A stretch of DNA of 64,000 bases from Onstottus_B arcticum (GCA_038040485.1 JBBPIE010000021.1:1-64000), one strand, 5' to 3'; shown: positions 1 to 9,069, counted from the stretch's first letter. A program made the numbers and translations. Notes: generated by a model not told the origin, from the letters alone.

Positions 1-791
1 CGCCATCCCCTGAGTTCTATCTCTTCGCGCGTCTCGCGCCACTCAGGATACGCAGTGGCAAACGGCGACGCAAGCACAATCCGAGAGACATTCTTTGCCT
101 CTTCGAGTCTACCAACTTCACACAGTTCAACCGCAAGGCTGTTCATATAGTCGAAGTAGACGTGAGGCTGCACGCAGCGCATCGCGTGCGCAACGGGATA
201 GAGGTTCTCCAACACCCTGACGGCATCGCGGTGATTCCCTTCAAGACCCTGGATCGCCCCGACCATCCTTTGTGCAGTCAGCGTGGCGTAGGGATCATAG
301 ACACCGTCACGTAAAGCGAGGCGACTAGCCTCGTAATAGAGCGACAAGGCAGATCGATTGTCGCATTGACGGTAAGAGTTTGCTCCTAAGGAGATGATCG
401 CTCGAACTCGATACCTGGTTGGCGCACTCTCCGCTACACGTTCAAGCAGCGTCGACGAGTGCTGAACATCGCCTCGTCCGAATCTTTGAGTGCAGACCGC
501 CTGATAGTAACGCCCCACTGCTTCAAATTGTTGGCGTAACGGCAAACTGACTAGAATCTGGCTCACCCGCTCAAGTGCATCCATCTGGCGGAACGCGTGA
601 GCATTCTCGGCGAGAAACACGAGCCTGTCGCCTAGCGCGAGCAGGACTTGTTTTGTGTGAACGCTTCTAATTCGATCTGACGCAATTAGTTGATAGAATC
701 CGCCGTGGCTGATTGCTCTTTGCGAATCAGCGAACCGTGTGAAGGAGGAAAGATCTGTGAGGACAAGACTGTTACTTGCGGCTGTCTGCAT
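1..791 (-). CDS. TPR-like protein, 3' end cut by window edge
   Basis: An uninterrupted minus-strand reading frame runs from an ATG at 791 to the window edge, about 263 codons, with no stop. The translation is helical and repetitive, with pieces such as ALGDRLVFLAENAHAF, RYYQAVCTQRFGRGD and GRLEEAKNVSRIVLA, which look like tetratricopeptide helices. I recognise no catalytic domain. The start is uncertain: the 791 ATG would overlap the first 35 bases of the divergent gene starting at 757, and I see no alternative ATG/GTG/TTG until well inside the conserved-looking part. Divergent from the next gene. Function unknown; a protein-interaction or regulatory role is only an inference from the repeats. 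Confidence 0.6.
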   Translation of the reverse strand, partial: MQTAASNSLVLTDLSSFTRFADSQRAISHGGFYQLIASDRIRSVHTKQVLLALGDRLVFLAENAHAFRQMDALERVSQILVSLPLRQQFEAVGRYYQAVCTQRFGRGDVQHSSTLLERVAESAPTRYRVRAIISLGANSYRQCDNRSALSLYYEASRLALRDGVYDPYATLTAQRMVGAIQGLEGNHRDAVRVLENLYPVAHAMRCVQPHVYFDYMNSLAVELCEVGRLEEAKNVSRIVLASPFATAYPEWRETREEIELRGW

Positions 792-1095
792 GCTCACTCT
801 CCCGCTTTGGTTTTCAGCTTCTCCGAGGGACAAAGTGACGAACTCGGCTCCGTTTGTCTCTGTCGCATATGCCGGCCATACGATCGGCGGCGAATGGTGT
901 CCGTATGGCGCTCTAGGCTGCATTCCTGATCCCGGCGAAGGTCCCGGCGGCAACAGTGTTCATCGGCTACGCGACGAGAAGAAAGCTCCCTCGGATCAAA
1001 CTGCTCCGGTCAGCGCCGGTTCTGCCCCTGACTTCGGAGCTGGAGCGCTGATGCTGGCGCTTGCGTTATTAGTGTGGACCCGGCTGCGTGCGTAA
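757..1095 (+). CDS. small exported protein with C-terminal membrane segment
   Basis: A 112-residue protein. The GTG at 757 is preferred because GAAGGAGGAA (741-750) ends 6 nt before it; an in-frame GTG at 739 would lie upstream of that site. The N-terminus MRTRLLLAAVCMLTLPLWF is a signal peptide, the middle is Gly/Pro-rich with a short Cys-containing piece (GEWCPYGALGC), and the last 20 residues (FGAGALMLALALLVWTRLRA) form a membrane segment followed by Arg. This layout, signal peptide plus C-terminal hydrophobic stretch ending in basic residues, resembles a cell-envelope sorting tail. I do not recognise the family; no function is assigned. Confidence 0.6.
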   Translation: MRTRLLLAAVCMLTLPLWFSASPRDKVTNSAPFVSVAYAGHTIGGEWCPYGALGCIPDPGEGPGGNSVHRLRDEKKAPSDQTAPVSAGSAPDFGAGALMLALALLVWTRLRA

Positions 1096-1290
1096 GCTCT
1101 CAGGCGCCGCTTAGCCCACATTCAAGAGTTTCTGGTTCCGCCCACCTCGAGGTCCGGCGGGATAGGTAATGTGTACTTCCAGGACGGCGGCATTCTACTA
1201 CACGTCCGTTTCGATTGCACTCAAAAACTGAACTATTGAGTACAACTCCATGTCGAGCCGCGGCGAAATATAACTCAGGGGAGATTGGTG

Positions 1291-1498
1291 TCGACTCGAC
1301 AGTATGTAGTTCCGAAACACATTGCGTTTGATCCATGCGGGACTGTGAGAGAAAGACGAACTGCTCCGGTGGCTGGAGAAGGCTTATGAAGATCGGGATA
1401 TAGGTCTGACTCTTATCAGAGTAGAGCCTAGATGAGACGCGTACCGCGCGAATCCCCGTTTTGGTGATCTGCTTCGCCGCGTAGGCTTACCCCAATGA
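1291..1498 (+). pseudogene. decayed C-terminus of a Ser/Thr kinase-TPR family protein
   Basis: Translation gives RQYVVPKHIAF in one frame, then HAGL*EKDELLRWLEKAYED and RVEPR*DAYRANPRFGDLL and RRVGLP in the next frame. This matches, in order, the C-terminus of the intact kinase-TPR protein of this window (28539-31013), which ends YVSSYSIALIHSGL...KVDPRF..L.SDPRFARLVERIGLP. There are two in-frame TGA stops (1346, 1427), one frame change near 1330, and no open frame upstream. It is therefore a non-functional remnant, not a gene. The parent was probably a second kinase or transcriptional-regulator TPR protein; most of it is gone. Confidence 0.75.
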
Positions 1499-1578
1499 CA
1501 GTCGGCTTGGCGAGGAGAAGCGCTCGGACGAGGGTGAACATTCCGAAACTGAGACTTCGCTTCGGCGTGTCTTGTTCT

Positions 1579-2655
1579 ATGATCCGTGGCAAATCGCTTT
1601 CAATTCTCGTCCCGGTTTTCATATTCCTTGCTCATTCCGCCGCGTTTCCTCACGAACTCGCGGCTCCGCTTTCTAACGAATCGCTTGTTGACGTGCGTGT
1701 CGTCACCGATGAAGCCGATGCCGCGCTCCTCGCTAAGAAGAAGGCGGGCCAACCGATCACCGAAGCCGACTGGCAACGCCTCTTTTCAAGCGAAGGCTAT
1801 GTCCGGCTCAAGAAGCGCGAGGCTGCGATGCAACGAGCGTTTGAAGAGTCGGAATTCAAATCCTTCATCCTTTCCGACAAGCTGGCTGATCGGGCGCCCG
1901 CTCTGCAAGAGACTCTCGACAAGTGGAAGCTGGCCGACACGACCGAAGCCGGGCGGCGCGCACTCGCTTACTTGCCGGCGGGCGCTCGCATAAGAGCCAA
2001 TATCTATCCGATGATCAAGCCTCGCGAGAACAGCTTCGTCTTCGAAGTAAGCACCGACCCGGCGATCTTTCTCTATCTCGACCCCGAAGTAACGAAGGAA
2101 CAATTCGAGAACACGCTCGCGCATGAACTGCATCACATCGGCTACGGCGGAACGTGCCCTCTGAAGCAAACAGAGAAGGAAATATCGAAGCTGCCGGACC
2201 AGACTCAGCGGGTGCTCCACTGGATCGGCGCATTCGGCGAAGGCTTTGCGATGCTGGCCGCGGCCGGCGCGCCTGACGTTCACCCGCACGCGGCAAGCAA
2301 GCCCGAAGACCGCGCCCGCTGGGACCGCGATGTCGCAAACTTCAATGCGGATCTGAAAATGGTCGAGCGCTTCTTCTCTGATGTGCTCGCCGGCAGGCTG
2401 AGCAAAGAGGAACAAGAGAAAGCTGGCTTCTCATTCTTCGGTGTTCAAGGCCCCTGGTACACCGTCGGTTGGAAGAGGGCGGTCACGGTAGAGCAAACCT
2501 ACGGGCGCGACAGGTTGATCGACTGCATGTGCGATCAGCGAAAGCTTCTTCCAACCTTCAACCGGGCGGTTTCAAAACAACCCGGTGCGCTTTCCGTCTG
2601 GCAACCGGCAATTATCCGAGCCGTCACCGCAAAACCAAAGACAAAACGACCTTGA
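1579..2655 (+). CDS. exported putative zinc metalloprotease (DUF5700-like)
   Basis: A 358-residue protein. The ATG at 1579 is chosen because it places a signal peptide (MIRGKSLSILVPVFIFLAHS) at the N-terminus; the frame is open further upstream to 1495, but that part overlaps the pseudogene end and looks non-coding. The key motif is HELHHIGYGG, an HExxH zinc-binding site at about residue 183, with a downstream acidic helix (GAFGEGFAMLAA) that could supply the third, Glu, ligand as in gluzincins. This pattern fits the DUF5700 group of putative Zn-dependent proteases. Substrate unknown. Followed after 72 nt by another exported protein, possibly the same transcript. Confidence 0.65.
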   Translation: MIRGKSLSILVPVFIFLAHSAAFPHELAAPLSNESLVDVRVVTDEADAALLAKKKAGQPITEADWQRLFSSEGYVRLKKREAAMQRAFEESEFKSFILSDKLADRAPALQETLDKWKLADTTEAGRRALAYLPAGARIRANIYPMIKPRENSFVFEVSTDPAIFLYLDPEVTKEQFENTLAHELHHIGYGGTCPLKQTEKEISKLPDQTQRVLHWIGAFGEGFAMLAAAGAPDVHPHAASKPEDRARWDRDVANFNADLKMVERFFSDVLAGRLSKEEQEKAGFSFFGVQGPWYTVGWKRAVTVEQTYGRDRLIDCMCDQRKLLPTFNRAVSKQPGALSVWQPAIIRAVTAKPKTKRP

Positions 2656-2727
2656 TCACAACGCAACCCTCGTTCAAGATTGATCCAGTGAAGCACTCCG
2701 TGGATTCGAACTGATCGAGGAGGATGT

Positions 2728-3306
2728 ATGAAGACGACTAGACTCTTGGCGGCGTGTTTGTTGATCTGCCTTTCGGCCGGTTCAGCTTTTTCCGGATCAA
2801 GAAGGAATTCGCCGAATGCGCGCATTGAACGATTCTCCGCGACGCTTTCCATTGTAAGCGGGCCCGGAGCAGGCACTGTCCGCCCGATAACGATCTACAT
2901 CAGCGACTACTCGACGGAAGCCGAAGCGAAAATGCTGGCCGGCGCGTTTGCTGACGGTGGATCCAAGATGTTGTTCAAAGTTCTCACCAAGATGAAGTCC
3001 AAAGGCCGCATCGCGCCGACCGGCAGCGTCGGCTACCAGATAAGATTCATTCGATCGACCGATACCCCGAACGGACGCAAGGTTGTGATGCTCACCGACC
3101 GCCCGATTGGTTTCCTCGAAGCCTACTACGGCACTCGTTCCAAGGACTACCAGTACGGTTTGGTCGAGTTGAATCTCAATGACAATGGCAAGGGCGAAGG
3201 CTCGTTGATCTATGCCGCAAAGGTCAAGGCAATACGGGGCGACACGATCGAGGTCGAGAACTTCGGAATCGAGCCCGCTCGCGTGCTCAACATTCGCAAG
3301 CTATAA
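2728..3306 (+). CDS. exported hypothetical protein
   Basis: A 192-residue protein beginning MKTTRLLAACLLICLSAGSAF, a clear signal peptide, with GGAGG at 2718-2722 before the ATG. The mature part is beta-rich and contains YISDYSTEAEAKMLAGAF, a KMKSKGRIAPTG stretch, DRPIGFLEAYYGTRSKDYQYG and LNLNDNGKGEGSLIYAAKVK. It looks like a periplasmic single-domain protein. I have no family name for it. It follows the putative metalloprotease on the same strand and is followed by a GC-rich hairpin (3316-3386) that may act as its transcript end. Confidence 0.75.
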   Translation: MKTTRLLAACLLICLSAGSAFSGSRRNSPNARIERFSATLSIVSGPGAGTVRPITIYISDYSTEAEAKMLAGAFADGGSKMLFKVLTKMKSKGRIAPTGSVGYQIRFIRSTDTPNGRKVVMLTDRPIGFLEAYYGTRSKDYQYGLVELNLNDNGKGEGSLIYAAKVKAIRGDTIEVENFGIEPARVLNIRKL

Positions 3307-3315
3307 GTGAACACC

Positions 3316-3386
3316 TGTAGGGGAGTCCCTCCGTGGGACCTCCTCCCCACCCAGGAACCAAGTCGCGACGGAGGGACGCCCGTACA
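3316..3386. repeat. inverted repeat, CGTCCCTCCGTGGG family
   Basis: Arms TGTAGGGGAGTCCCTCCG and CGGAGGGACGCCCGTACA are complementary at 16 of 18 positions around a loop of about 35 nt. It lies between two convergent genes. Related elements sit at 21697, 51731 and 59207. Confidence 0.85.
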
Positions 3387-3414
3387 ACTCCGTCCTTTTG
3401 AGCGTGACTGAATT

Positions 3415-4818
3415 CTAGTTTGCGGCGAGGCTCTTTCGAACGCGGTCTCGATACTCGACGGCCTTAGCTCGGACCGAGCGCTCATCAACAGTCAAAACGC
3501 GGCGATTAAGCATCACCAGACGGCCGTTGATAATCACCGTATCAACATCCGAAGCTTTCGTTGCATAGGCAAGCTGCGAGTACACATTGTAGAGCGGCGA
3601 CTGATGAGAAGAGGTCATGTCAACGATGATCAAGTCCGCGCGCTTTCCGGGTTCGAGCGAGCCTATTTCATTGTCGAGGTGAATCGCTCGCGCGCCGCGA
3701 ATCGTCGCCATCTCGAGCGCCTCGCGAGCATTGATGACCGTCGGGTCCTTTGAGACCAGCTTGTGAAGCTTCGCCGCAGTGTCAATCTCTTCCCACAGGT
3801 TCAGATCATTGTTCGAAGCTGCGCCGTCAGTCCCGAGCCCCACAGCGACCCCGGCACGGAGCATCTGCGGTACGGGAGCGGCTCCGGCAGCCAGTTTCAT
3901 GTTGGACTGCGGGCAATGCGCTACTCCGACCTTTCGGCTCGCCAGCGTCTTGATGTCCTCTTCAGTCGGCCAAACCATGTGCGCGGCAATCACTCGCTGA
4001 TCGAGCAGACCTATCCGGTCGAGGTAGGCGACCGAGCTTGCGTTGTATCGTTCCCGAATCGTCTTCACCTCGGCCTGGTCTTCGGCGATGTGAATGACCA
4101 GCGGCAACCCCGTCCGCTCGGAAAATGCGTGAGCCTGCTTCAAGTGCTCGGTCGAGACCGTGTAAGGCGCGTGAGGCGCGATGGCAGGAGTGATAAGCGG
4201 ATTGCCTTTCCACTTCTGAGCAAACTTCTCGACGTAAGCCATTCCGGCGTCCCATGTCTTATTGTCAGGAGCGGGAAAATCGAGCAACGTCTCGCCAAGC
4301 ACCGCTCGCATTCCGGCTCGCGCTGTCTCGTCGGCCACGGCGTCTTCGAAGTAGTACATATCGACGTATGTCGTTGTGCCGCCCTGAATCATCTCGAGAC
4401 AACCGAGCTTTGTTCCCCAGCGAACGAACTGCTCGTCGACGTTCTTGGCCTCGGCCGGAAAGATGTACTTCTGCAGCCACTCCATCAACACGAGGTCGTC
4501 CGCGATTCCTCGAAACAGAACCATCGGTATGTGAGTGTGAGTGTTGATGAGGCCGGGCATCACGATCTTGCCGGCTGCATGGATGGTGCGAGAGGCAATG
4601 TACGTGCGCGAAATGTCGGCAGATTTGCCCACAGCGATGATGCGCTCGCCCTTGATCGCCACGGCGCCGTTATCGATCACTTGGGATGAGCCATCCATAG
4701 TGACAACGGTACCGCCGCGAATGATCAGGTCCACTCGCTCGGCTGCACTTGTGCTGAAAGGAAGGATGGCGGCTAGTAAGGAAAGGATTAAGGATGAGTG
4801 AATCAGGATTCTTCTCAA
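3415..4818 (-). CDS. exported amidohydrolase, SAH/MTA/adenosine deaminase-like
   Basis: A 467-residue protein with an N-terminal signal peptide (MRRILIHSSLILSLLAAILPF), so it is predicted periplasmic. The rest is a TRZ/ATZ-type amidohydrolase: NTHTHIPMVLFRG (HxH metal motif), APHAPYTVS, LVIHIAEDQAE, HCPQSNMKLA and LGTDGAASNN, in the usual order for metal ligands and substrate Glu of the 5-methylthioadenosine/S-adenosylhomocysteine deaminase group. It is last in the minus-strand nucleoside locus, 37 nt after cdd. I infer that it deaminates an adenine or guanine nucleoside or base outside the inner membrane before uptake. Most relatives are cytosolic, so the export signal is the odd point. Substrate not provable from sequence. 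Confidence 0.8.
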   Translation of the reverse strand: MRRILIHSSLILSLLAAILPFSTSAAERVDLIIRGGTVVTMDGSSQVIDNGAVAIKGERIIAVGKSADISRTYIASRTIHAAGKIVMPGLINTHTHIPMVLFRGIADDLVLMEWLQKYIFPAEAKNVDEQFVRWGTKLGCLEMIQGGTTTYVDMYYFEDAVADETARAGMRAVLGETLLDFPAPDNKTWDAGMAYVEKFAQKWKGNPLITPAIAPHAPYTVSTEHLKQAHAFSERTGLPLVIHIAEDQAEVKTIRERYNASSVAYLDRIGLLDQRVIAAHMVWPTEEDIKTLASRKVGVAHCPQSNMKLAAGAAPVPQMLRAGVAVGLGTDGAASNNDLNLWEEIDTAAKLHKLVSKDPTVINAREALEMATIRGARAIHLDNEIGSLEPGKRADLIIVDMTSSHQSPLYNVYSQLAYATKASDVDTVIINGRLVMLNRRVLTVDERSVRAKAVEYRDRVRKSLAAN

Positions 4819-4855
4819 GCGGTCTCCTCTGCTTCAACGGTTAAGAAAAGGAGGC

Positions 4856-5287
4856 TTACCGGACGCCTTCGAGAAACCGCGCGCCAAATGCTTCGGGCAG
4901 CAACTCCTTGATCTCGAACTTGCGCACATCGCCGTCGAGGTTTGCGATGATCACTTCGGTTTCATCCGAAGCAAACTCCCAGATCATCTGGCGGCAGCAA
5001 CCGCAAGGCGGAGTTATGGTCTCGTGATCCGTGACCACCGCGACCTTCGCTATTTCGTGAGAGCCCTCGCTCACCGCTTTGAAAATCGCGACTCGCTCGG
5101 CGCACATGCTCAACCCGTAAGTCGAGTTCTCGACATTGCACCCGGTGAACACCCGGCCGTCAACTGTCAGCAACGCAGCACCGACTTCGAAATGCGAATA
5201 CGGCGCGTGCGCCGCTTCGCGAGCCTCCCTTGCAAGCGCGATCAACTCGTCATCGTTGACCGTTATAGTGCGACTTCTCTTCGCCAT
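4856..5287 (-). CDS. cdd: cytidine deaminase
   Basis: A 143-residue protein, the length of the homotetrameric CDA class. Zinc-binding and catalytic motifs are intact: GCNVENSTYGLSMCAERVA (HAE-type motif with Cys, CAE) and PCGCCRQMIWEF (PCxxC). It deaminates cytidine/deoxycytidine to uridine/deoxyuridine in the cytosol. The ATG at 5287 lies 1 nt after the stop of udk, implying translational coupling; a frame-extending ATG at 5329 would overlap udk by 41 nt and is less likely. Together with uridine kinase upstream, it forms the pyrimidine arm of the salvage operon. Confidence 0.93.
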   Translation of the reverse strand: MAKRSRTITVNDDELIALAREAREAAHAPYSHFEVGAALLTVDGRVFTGCNVENSTYGLSMCAERVAIFKAVSEGSHEIAKVAVVTDHETITPPCGCCRQMIWEFASDETEVIIANLDGDVRKFEIKELLPEAFGARFLEGVR

Positions 5288-5288
5288 C

Positions 5289-5969
5289 TTAGCCTCTAGC
5301 CTGCGATGCATCTCTTCCGTTGCTGCCATCTGAATGAATAGGCGCCCCGTTGGCGTCAGTCGCGCTCTCGAGGATCGATTTGATCTTGCACGTTATCAAG
5401 TCCATCCCAACGTCGTTGTAGCCGCCCTCAGGGATGATGATGTCGGCGTATCGCTTGGACGGCTCGACAAACTGAAGGTGCATCGGCCGCACCGTGGTCG
5501 TGTACTGCGAGATTATGGACTCGACCGATCGGCCTCGTTCGTGCACATCGCGGTCCAACCGCCTGATAAAGCGAATGTCCGGGTCGGTGTCCACAAAGAT
5601 CTTCATGTCCATCAACGCGCGCATCTGCGGATTGACGAAGACAAGTATGCCTTCGACGATGATGATCGGCCTCGTCTCGATGTGAATCGTCTCAGCCTTC
5701 CGTGAATGAGTCGCATAGTCGTAAATCGGCCGCTGAATGCTCTCGCCCGCGCGCAGCGATTCGATGTGATTCATCAGCAGTTCAGTGTCGAAAGCGTCGG
5801 GATGATCGAAGTTCACCTTGTGCCGCAGATCAAGCGGCATGTCCCCGAGGTTTCGGTAGTAGGCGTCTTGCTGGAGGTAGATGACACTGTCGGCGCCCAC
5901 CGACGCGATGATCTTCTGCGCGACGGTCGTCTTGCCACAGCCCGTGCCTCCGCTGATTCCGATAATCAT
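5289..5969 (-). CDS. udk: uridine/cytidine kinase
   Basis: A 226-residue protein of the P-loop uridine kinase family: Walker A GISGGTGCGKTTVA at residues 4-17, DAYYRNLGDMP (nucleoside-binding region), NFDHPDAFD, PIYDYATHSRK, IIVEGILVF (Walker B) and RLDRDVHERGRS in the lid. It phosphorylates uridine and cytidine with ATP to give UMP/CMP. About 18 extra C-terminal residues are Ser/Asp-rich. The start is the ATG at 5969; there is no SD but TACAAT lies 9 nt before it, suggesting a leaderless or internal promoter within the nucleoside operon. Confidence 0.95.
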   Translation of the reverse strand: MIIGISGGTGCGKTTVAQKIIASVGADSVIYLQQDAYYRNLGDMPLDLRHKVNFDHPDAFDTELLMNHIESLRAGESIQRPIYDYATHSRKAETIHIETRPIIIVEGILVFVNPQMRALMDMKIFVDTDPDIRFIRRLDRDVHERGRSVESIISQYTTTVRPMHLQFVEPSKRYADIIIPEGGYNDVGMDLITCKIKSILESATDANGAPIHSDGSNGRDASQARG

Positions 5970-6117
5970 AGGTGGGTTATTGTACCATTGGAGGACCGCG
6001 TGGCGGCAGGCTTTCGTGCCAAGAATCTGTACGGGTGGCTCTGCGCGGGCTCAGTTCAAGCTTGGTTGTCGCTGCCGCAAAGAGGGCCGGCCACGGAGGG
6101 CCAGCCATACCAGCGAG

Positions 6118-6945
6118 TTAGATCAGACGCGGAATGAGCTTCACAATCAACTCGGAAAGCTGACGCCCCGCGCGAGCGCCGACCTCCATCACTTCTGCGT
6201 GGTTGATTTCGGTGGGCGCCAGCCCCGCTGCGACGTTTGTTATGCACGAGATTGCAAGGACCTTCATTCCGCTGTGCCGCGCGACGATGACTTCAGGCAC
6301 CGTGGACATTCCCACCGCATCGGCGCCAAGCTTGCGCATCATACGAATCTCGGCTGGCGTTTCGTAAGTCGGGCCCCGCAACGCCATGTATACGCCTTCC
6401 TCAAGCACGACTCCCATCTCGCGCGCGACGTCGTGGGCGGCTTCGATGAACGCGGGCTCATAGGGCGCAGTCATATCAGGAAACCGCGGGCCGAAACGAT
6501 CGTCGTTCGGACCCCGCAATGGGTTCTCGCCCATCATGTTGACGTGATCGGTGATAACCATCAGCGAGCCCGGTAAGAGATGAGAGGCAACGCCTCCGGA
6601 TGCGTTCGTCAGAACCAGCGACCGAATCCCCATAGCCGCAAACACGCGAACGGGCAGCGTCACCTCTTCCATCGAGTAGCCCTCGTAGTAGTGAAACCGC
6701 CCCCTCATCAAAGCTACATCAACGCCGCTGCAGGCGCCGACGATCATCGTGCCCGCGTGGCCTTCGACCGTCGATTTGACGAAGTAAGGTATTTCTTCGT
6801 ATGGGATTTCGACGCTGTCTTTCACACAGGCGGCGACGCCTCCGAGTCCTGAGCCGAGGACAACCGCAACCCGAGGCGAGAACCGCCCGGACTTCGCGGC
6901 GATAAACCTCGCCGCTTCGTTTGCTCTTTCGTATAGTGGAATCGA
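6118..6945 (-). CDS. purine nucleoside phosphorylase (trimeric class)
   Basis: A 275-residue member of the PNP/MTAP family: VAVVLGSGLGGVA (phosphate loop), MRGRFHYYEGYSM, LTNASGGV, DHVNMMGENPLRG, MALRGPTYETPAEIRMMRK, GADAVGMSTVPE and CITNVAAGL. It cleaves inosine/guanosine with phosphate to base and ribose-1-phosphate. The ATG at 6945 matches the family N-terminus; a TTG at 6978 preceded by AAGGAGAA (near 6995) is an alternative that adds 11 residues. It sits between the ABC permease (39 nt) and udk (148 nt) in the nucleoside operon, where it would process imported purine nucleosides; hpt and apt elsewhere in the window can use the released bases. Confidence 0.93.
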   Translation of the reverse strand, partial: SIPLYERANEAARFIAAKSGRFSPRVAVVLGSGLGGVAACVKDSVEIPYEEIPYFVKSTVEGHAGTMIVGACSGVDVALMRGRFHYYEGYSMEEVTLPVRVFAAMGIRSLVLTNASGGVASHLLPGSLMVITDHVNMMGENPLRGPNDDRFGPRFPDMTAPYEPAFIEAAHDVAREMGVVLEEGVYMALRGPTYETPAEIRMMRKLGADAVGMSTVPEVIVARHSGMKVLAISCITNVAAGLAPTEINHAEVMEVGARAGRQLSELIVKLIPRLI

Positions 6946-6983
6946 CATGATGATTAAACGACCGAGCGCAGCAATCAATCCGG

Positions 6984-7922
6984 CTACCGGTTCTCCTTAA
7001 CGTAAGCTATGCCGATCGCGCGAGGCGGCGTCGCCCTTCCAATGAAGCCAGCAAGCACCACCATCGTCAACACGTAAGGAATGATCTGAATGAACTGCAC
7101 CGGGATCGGCACGACGCCTTGCATCTGATCTGAGATCGCTTCGGCCATCCCGAACAACAAGCACGCGAGGAACGCGCCCACCGGATGCCACTTGCCGAAG
7201 ATCAACGCCGCCAGCGCGATGAATCCACGACCTCCAGTCATGTTCCGCGTGAACAGCGAGTTCTGCGCGATAGAGAGATACGCCCCGGCGATCCCAGCTA
7301 GCAACCCGCTCAACAAGACTCCGGCATAGCGCATCCTGTATACGCTCACTCCCGCGGTGTCAGCGGCTTCGGGGTTCTCGCCTACCGCGCGCAGTCGCAA
7401 GCCGAATCGCGTGCGGAACAAGACGTAATAGCTTATCGGCACCATCGCAAACGCAAGGTACGAAATCGGCGTGTGCCCAGAAAGCAATTGGCCAAGAACC
7501 GGCACATGATCGATCAACGGAACGTGCCATTCCGGCAACGTCTGATCGCGCGGAAGCTGAGGAGTCGAACCCGTCGATTCGAAAAGCGCGCCCGACACAA
7601 GCGGCGGCACGCCAAGGAACAAAATGTTGATAGCCATGCCGACCACGACTTGATTCGCCTTGAACTGGATCGACGCAATCGCGTGGATCAGCGCGACCAG
7701 CAGGCCGGCCGCCGCCGCCGAAAGAAGCCCAACCCACGGGTTCCCTGACTTGACGGTAACCGCCGACGCCGTGAATGCACCCGCGAGCATTATGCCTTCG
7801 AGGGCTATGTTTATAACCCCGCCGCGCTCAGAGAACATCCCGCCAAGCGCCGCCAAAGTCAGCGGCGTCGCGTACCTGATCATCGACGCCAGCAAGGACA
7901 ATGTGATGATGTTTCGAAGCAT
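6984..7922 (-). CDS. ABC transporter permease, nucleoside family (second)
   Basis: A 312-residue inner-membrane protein with about eight to ten hydrophobic segments. It carries LGGMFSERGGVINIALEGIM near the N-terminus and AVGENPEAADTAGVSVYRMR in the cytoplasmic coupling loop, both typical of the BmpC/NupQ-type permease of nucleoside/Med ABC importers. The ATG at 7922 is preferred: a longer frame to 8036 reads as non-hydrophobic Arg-rich sequence overlapping the preceding gene. Pairs with the permease at 7990-9069 and the double ATPase at 9153-10694. Confidence 0.9.
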   Translation of the reverse strand: MLRNIITLSLLASMIRYATPLTLAALGGMFSERGGVINIALEGIMLAGAFTASAVTVKSGNPWVGLLSAAAAGLLVALIHAIASIQFKANQVVVGMAINILFLGVPPLVSGALFESTGSTPQLPRDQTLPEWHVPLIDHVPVLGQLLSGHTPISYLAFAMVPISYYVLFRTRFGLRLRAVGENPEAADTAGVSVYRMRYAGVLLSGLLAGIAGAYLSIAQNSLFTRNMTGGRGFIALAALIFGKWHPVGAFLACLLFGMAEAISDQMQGVVPIPVQFIQIIPYVLTMVVLAGFIGRATPPRAIGIAYVKENR

Positions 7923-7989
7923 AGCAACAGTCGTCAATGGCCAGTGCCCAGTTGTAGCGGCACTGCGGCCGATCGTCCGGCCAGCAGCC

Positions 7990-9069
7990 CTAAGCTTTCT
8001 TCCAGCGGCGCCGGAACACGGCTTCACAAGCAACAAATAAGATGATGATCGCCTGCAGAATCACCACCCAATCTTTTGAAACGTGGTCGGTGAAGATGTC
8101 GATGAAAAGACCCGACCTTATCAACGCCCCAAACAGAATCGCCGCAAGCAGCACTCCAGCGGGATGATTTCTCCCAAGCAACGCGACGGCGATTCCGGTG
8201 AACCCATAGCTGGCCGAAAAGTCATGATAGTAACGATACCGATACCCAAGCACATCGTTGATTCCTACCATCCCCGCCAGCATTCCCGAGATGAACATCG
8301 CCATCACGACGTTGCGCGAGATCGAGATGCCTCCATACTCGGCCGCTGAAGGATTCTCACCAACCGCGCGCAGCTCATATCCCCACTTCGTCTTCCACAG
8401 AAACACGTAGACGACCACACAGGCAATCAACGCGAAGATGAACGCGAGGTTCAGCGGCAAGCGGTCCGGAAAGCTTATTCCAACCCAGCCAAGCAGCACG
8501 CTCATTCGCGGGATGTGCGGACCCACCAGCACGCCGTCGATTCTCTCGGCGATCGGGAACGTCTCGAGTATCGGATCGCCCACCTTGCGATAGTGATACT
8601 GAGTCAGGTAGCTGACCAGGCCTACCGCGATGAAGTTCATCATGATCGTGGTGATGACTTCGTGCGCGCCGAACTTTGCCTTGAGCACGCCCGGGATGCC
8701 TGCCCAAACACCGCCCATCAAAACCGCCGCGAGCATTGCCAGCACCAACACAATCATCGTCGGCCAGGTCGGCAGCACAAGCCCCACCCAAGCCGTTGCA
8801 AATGCCGCAACGATGAGCTGACCTTCAGCCCCGATGTTGAGCAAGCCGCACTTGAACGCAACCGCTACGGCAAGCCCGGTGAAGATCAGCGGCGTCGCAT
8901 AGAACAGGGTGTAGCCGATGCCATCCAGCGTTCCAAACGCACTGGTGAAGAACAGCTCGTAGACCAGCAGCGGGCTGTCGCCGACAATCCACACTATGAT
9001 CCCGCCAACCAGGAACGCCGCCACGACAGCGATCAGCGGAAACATGAGTTCTTTGAGTACACTCTTCAT
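7990..9069 (-). CDS. ABC transporter permease, nucleoside family (first)
   Basis: A 359-residue inner-membrane protein beginning MKSVLKELMFPLIAVVAAF, with GLAVAVAFKCGLLNIGAEGQ (the permease signature of the BmpB/NupP type) and AVGENPSAAEYGGISI in the coupling loop. The start at 9069 is used because it gives the usual N-terminal helix; upstream in-frame codons to 9204 overlap the ATPase gene end and encode Arg/Gly-rich sequence. With the other permease it should form the heterodimeric channel for nucleoside uptake. Confidence 0.9.
   Translation of the reverse strand: MKSVLKELMFPLIAVVAAFLVGGIIVWIVGDSPLLVYELFFTSAFGTLDGIGYTLFYATPLIFTGLAVAVAFKCGLLNIGAEGQLIVAAFATAWVGLVLPTWPTMIVLVLAMLAAVLMGGVWAGIPGVLKAKFGAHEVITTIMMNFIAVGLVSYLTQYHYRKVGDPILETFPIAERIDGVLVGPHIPRMSVLLGWVGISFPDRLPLNLAFIFALIACVVVYVFLWKTKWGYELRAVGENPSAAEYGGISISRNVVMAMFISGMLAGMVGINDVLGYRYRYYHDFSASYGFTGIAVALLGRNHPAGVLLAAILFGALIRSGLFIDIFTDHVSKDWVVILQAIIILFVACEAVFRRRWKKA

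Noticed and set aside
1100..1336. 78-residue minus-strand frame
   Set aside because: Overlaps the kinase-TPR remnant, has no ribosome site and reads as random Arg/Ser-rich sequence.
3763..4689. 308-residue plus-strand frame opposite the exported amidohydrolase
   Set aside because: Antisense shadow; the opposite strand has a full set of conserved amidohydrolase motifs and a signal peptide.
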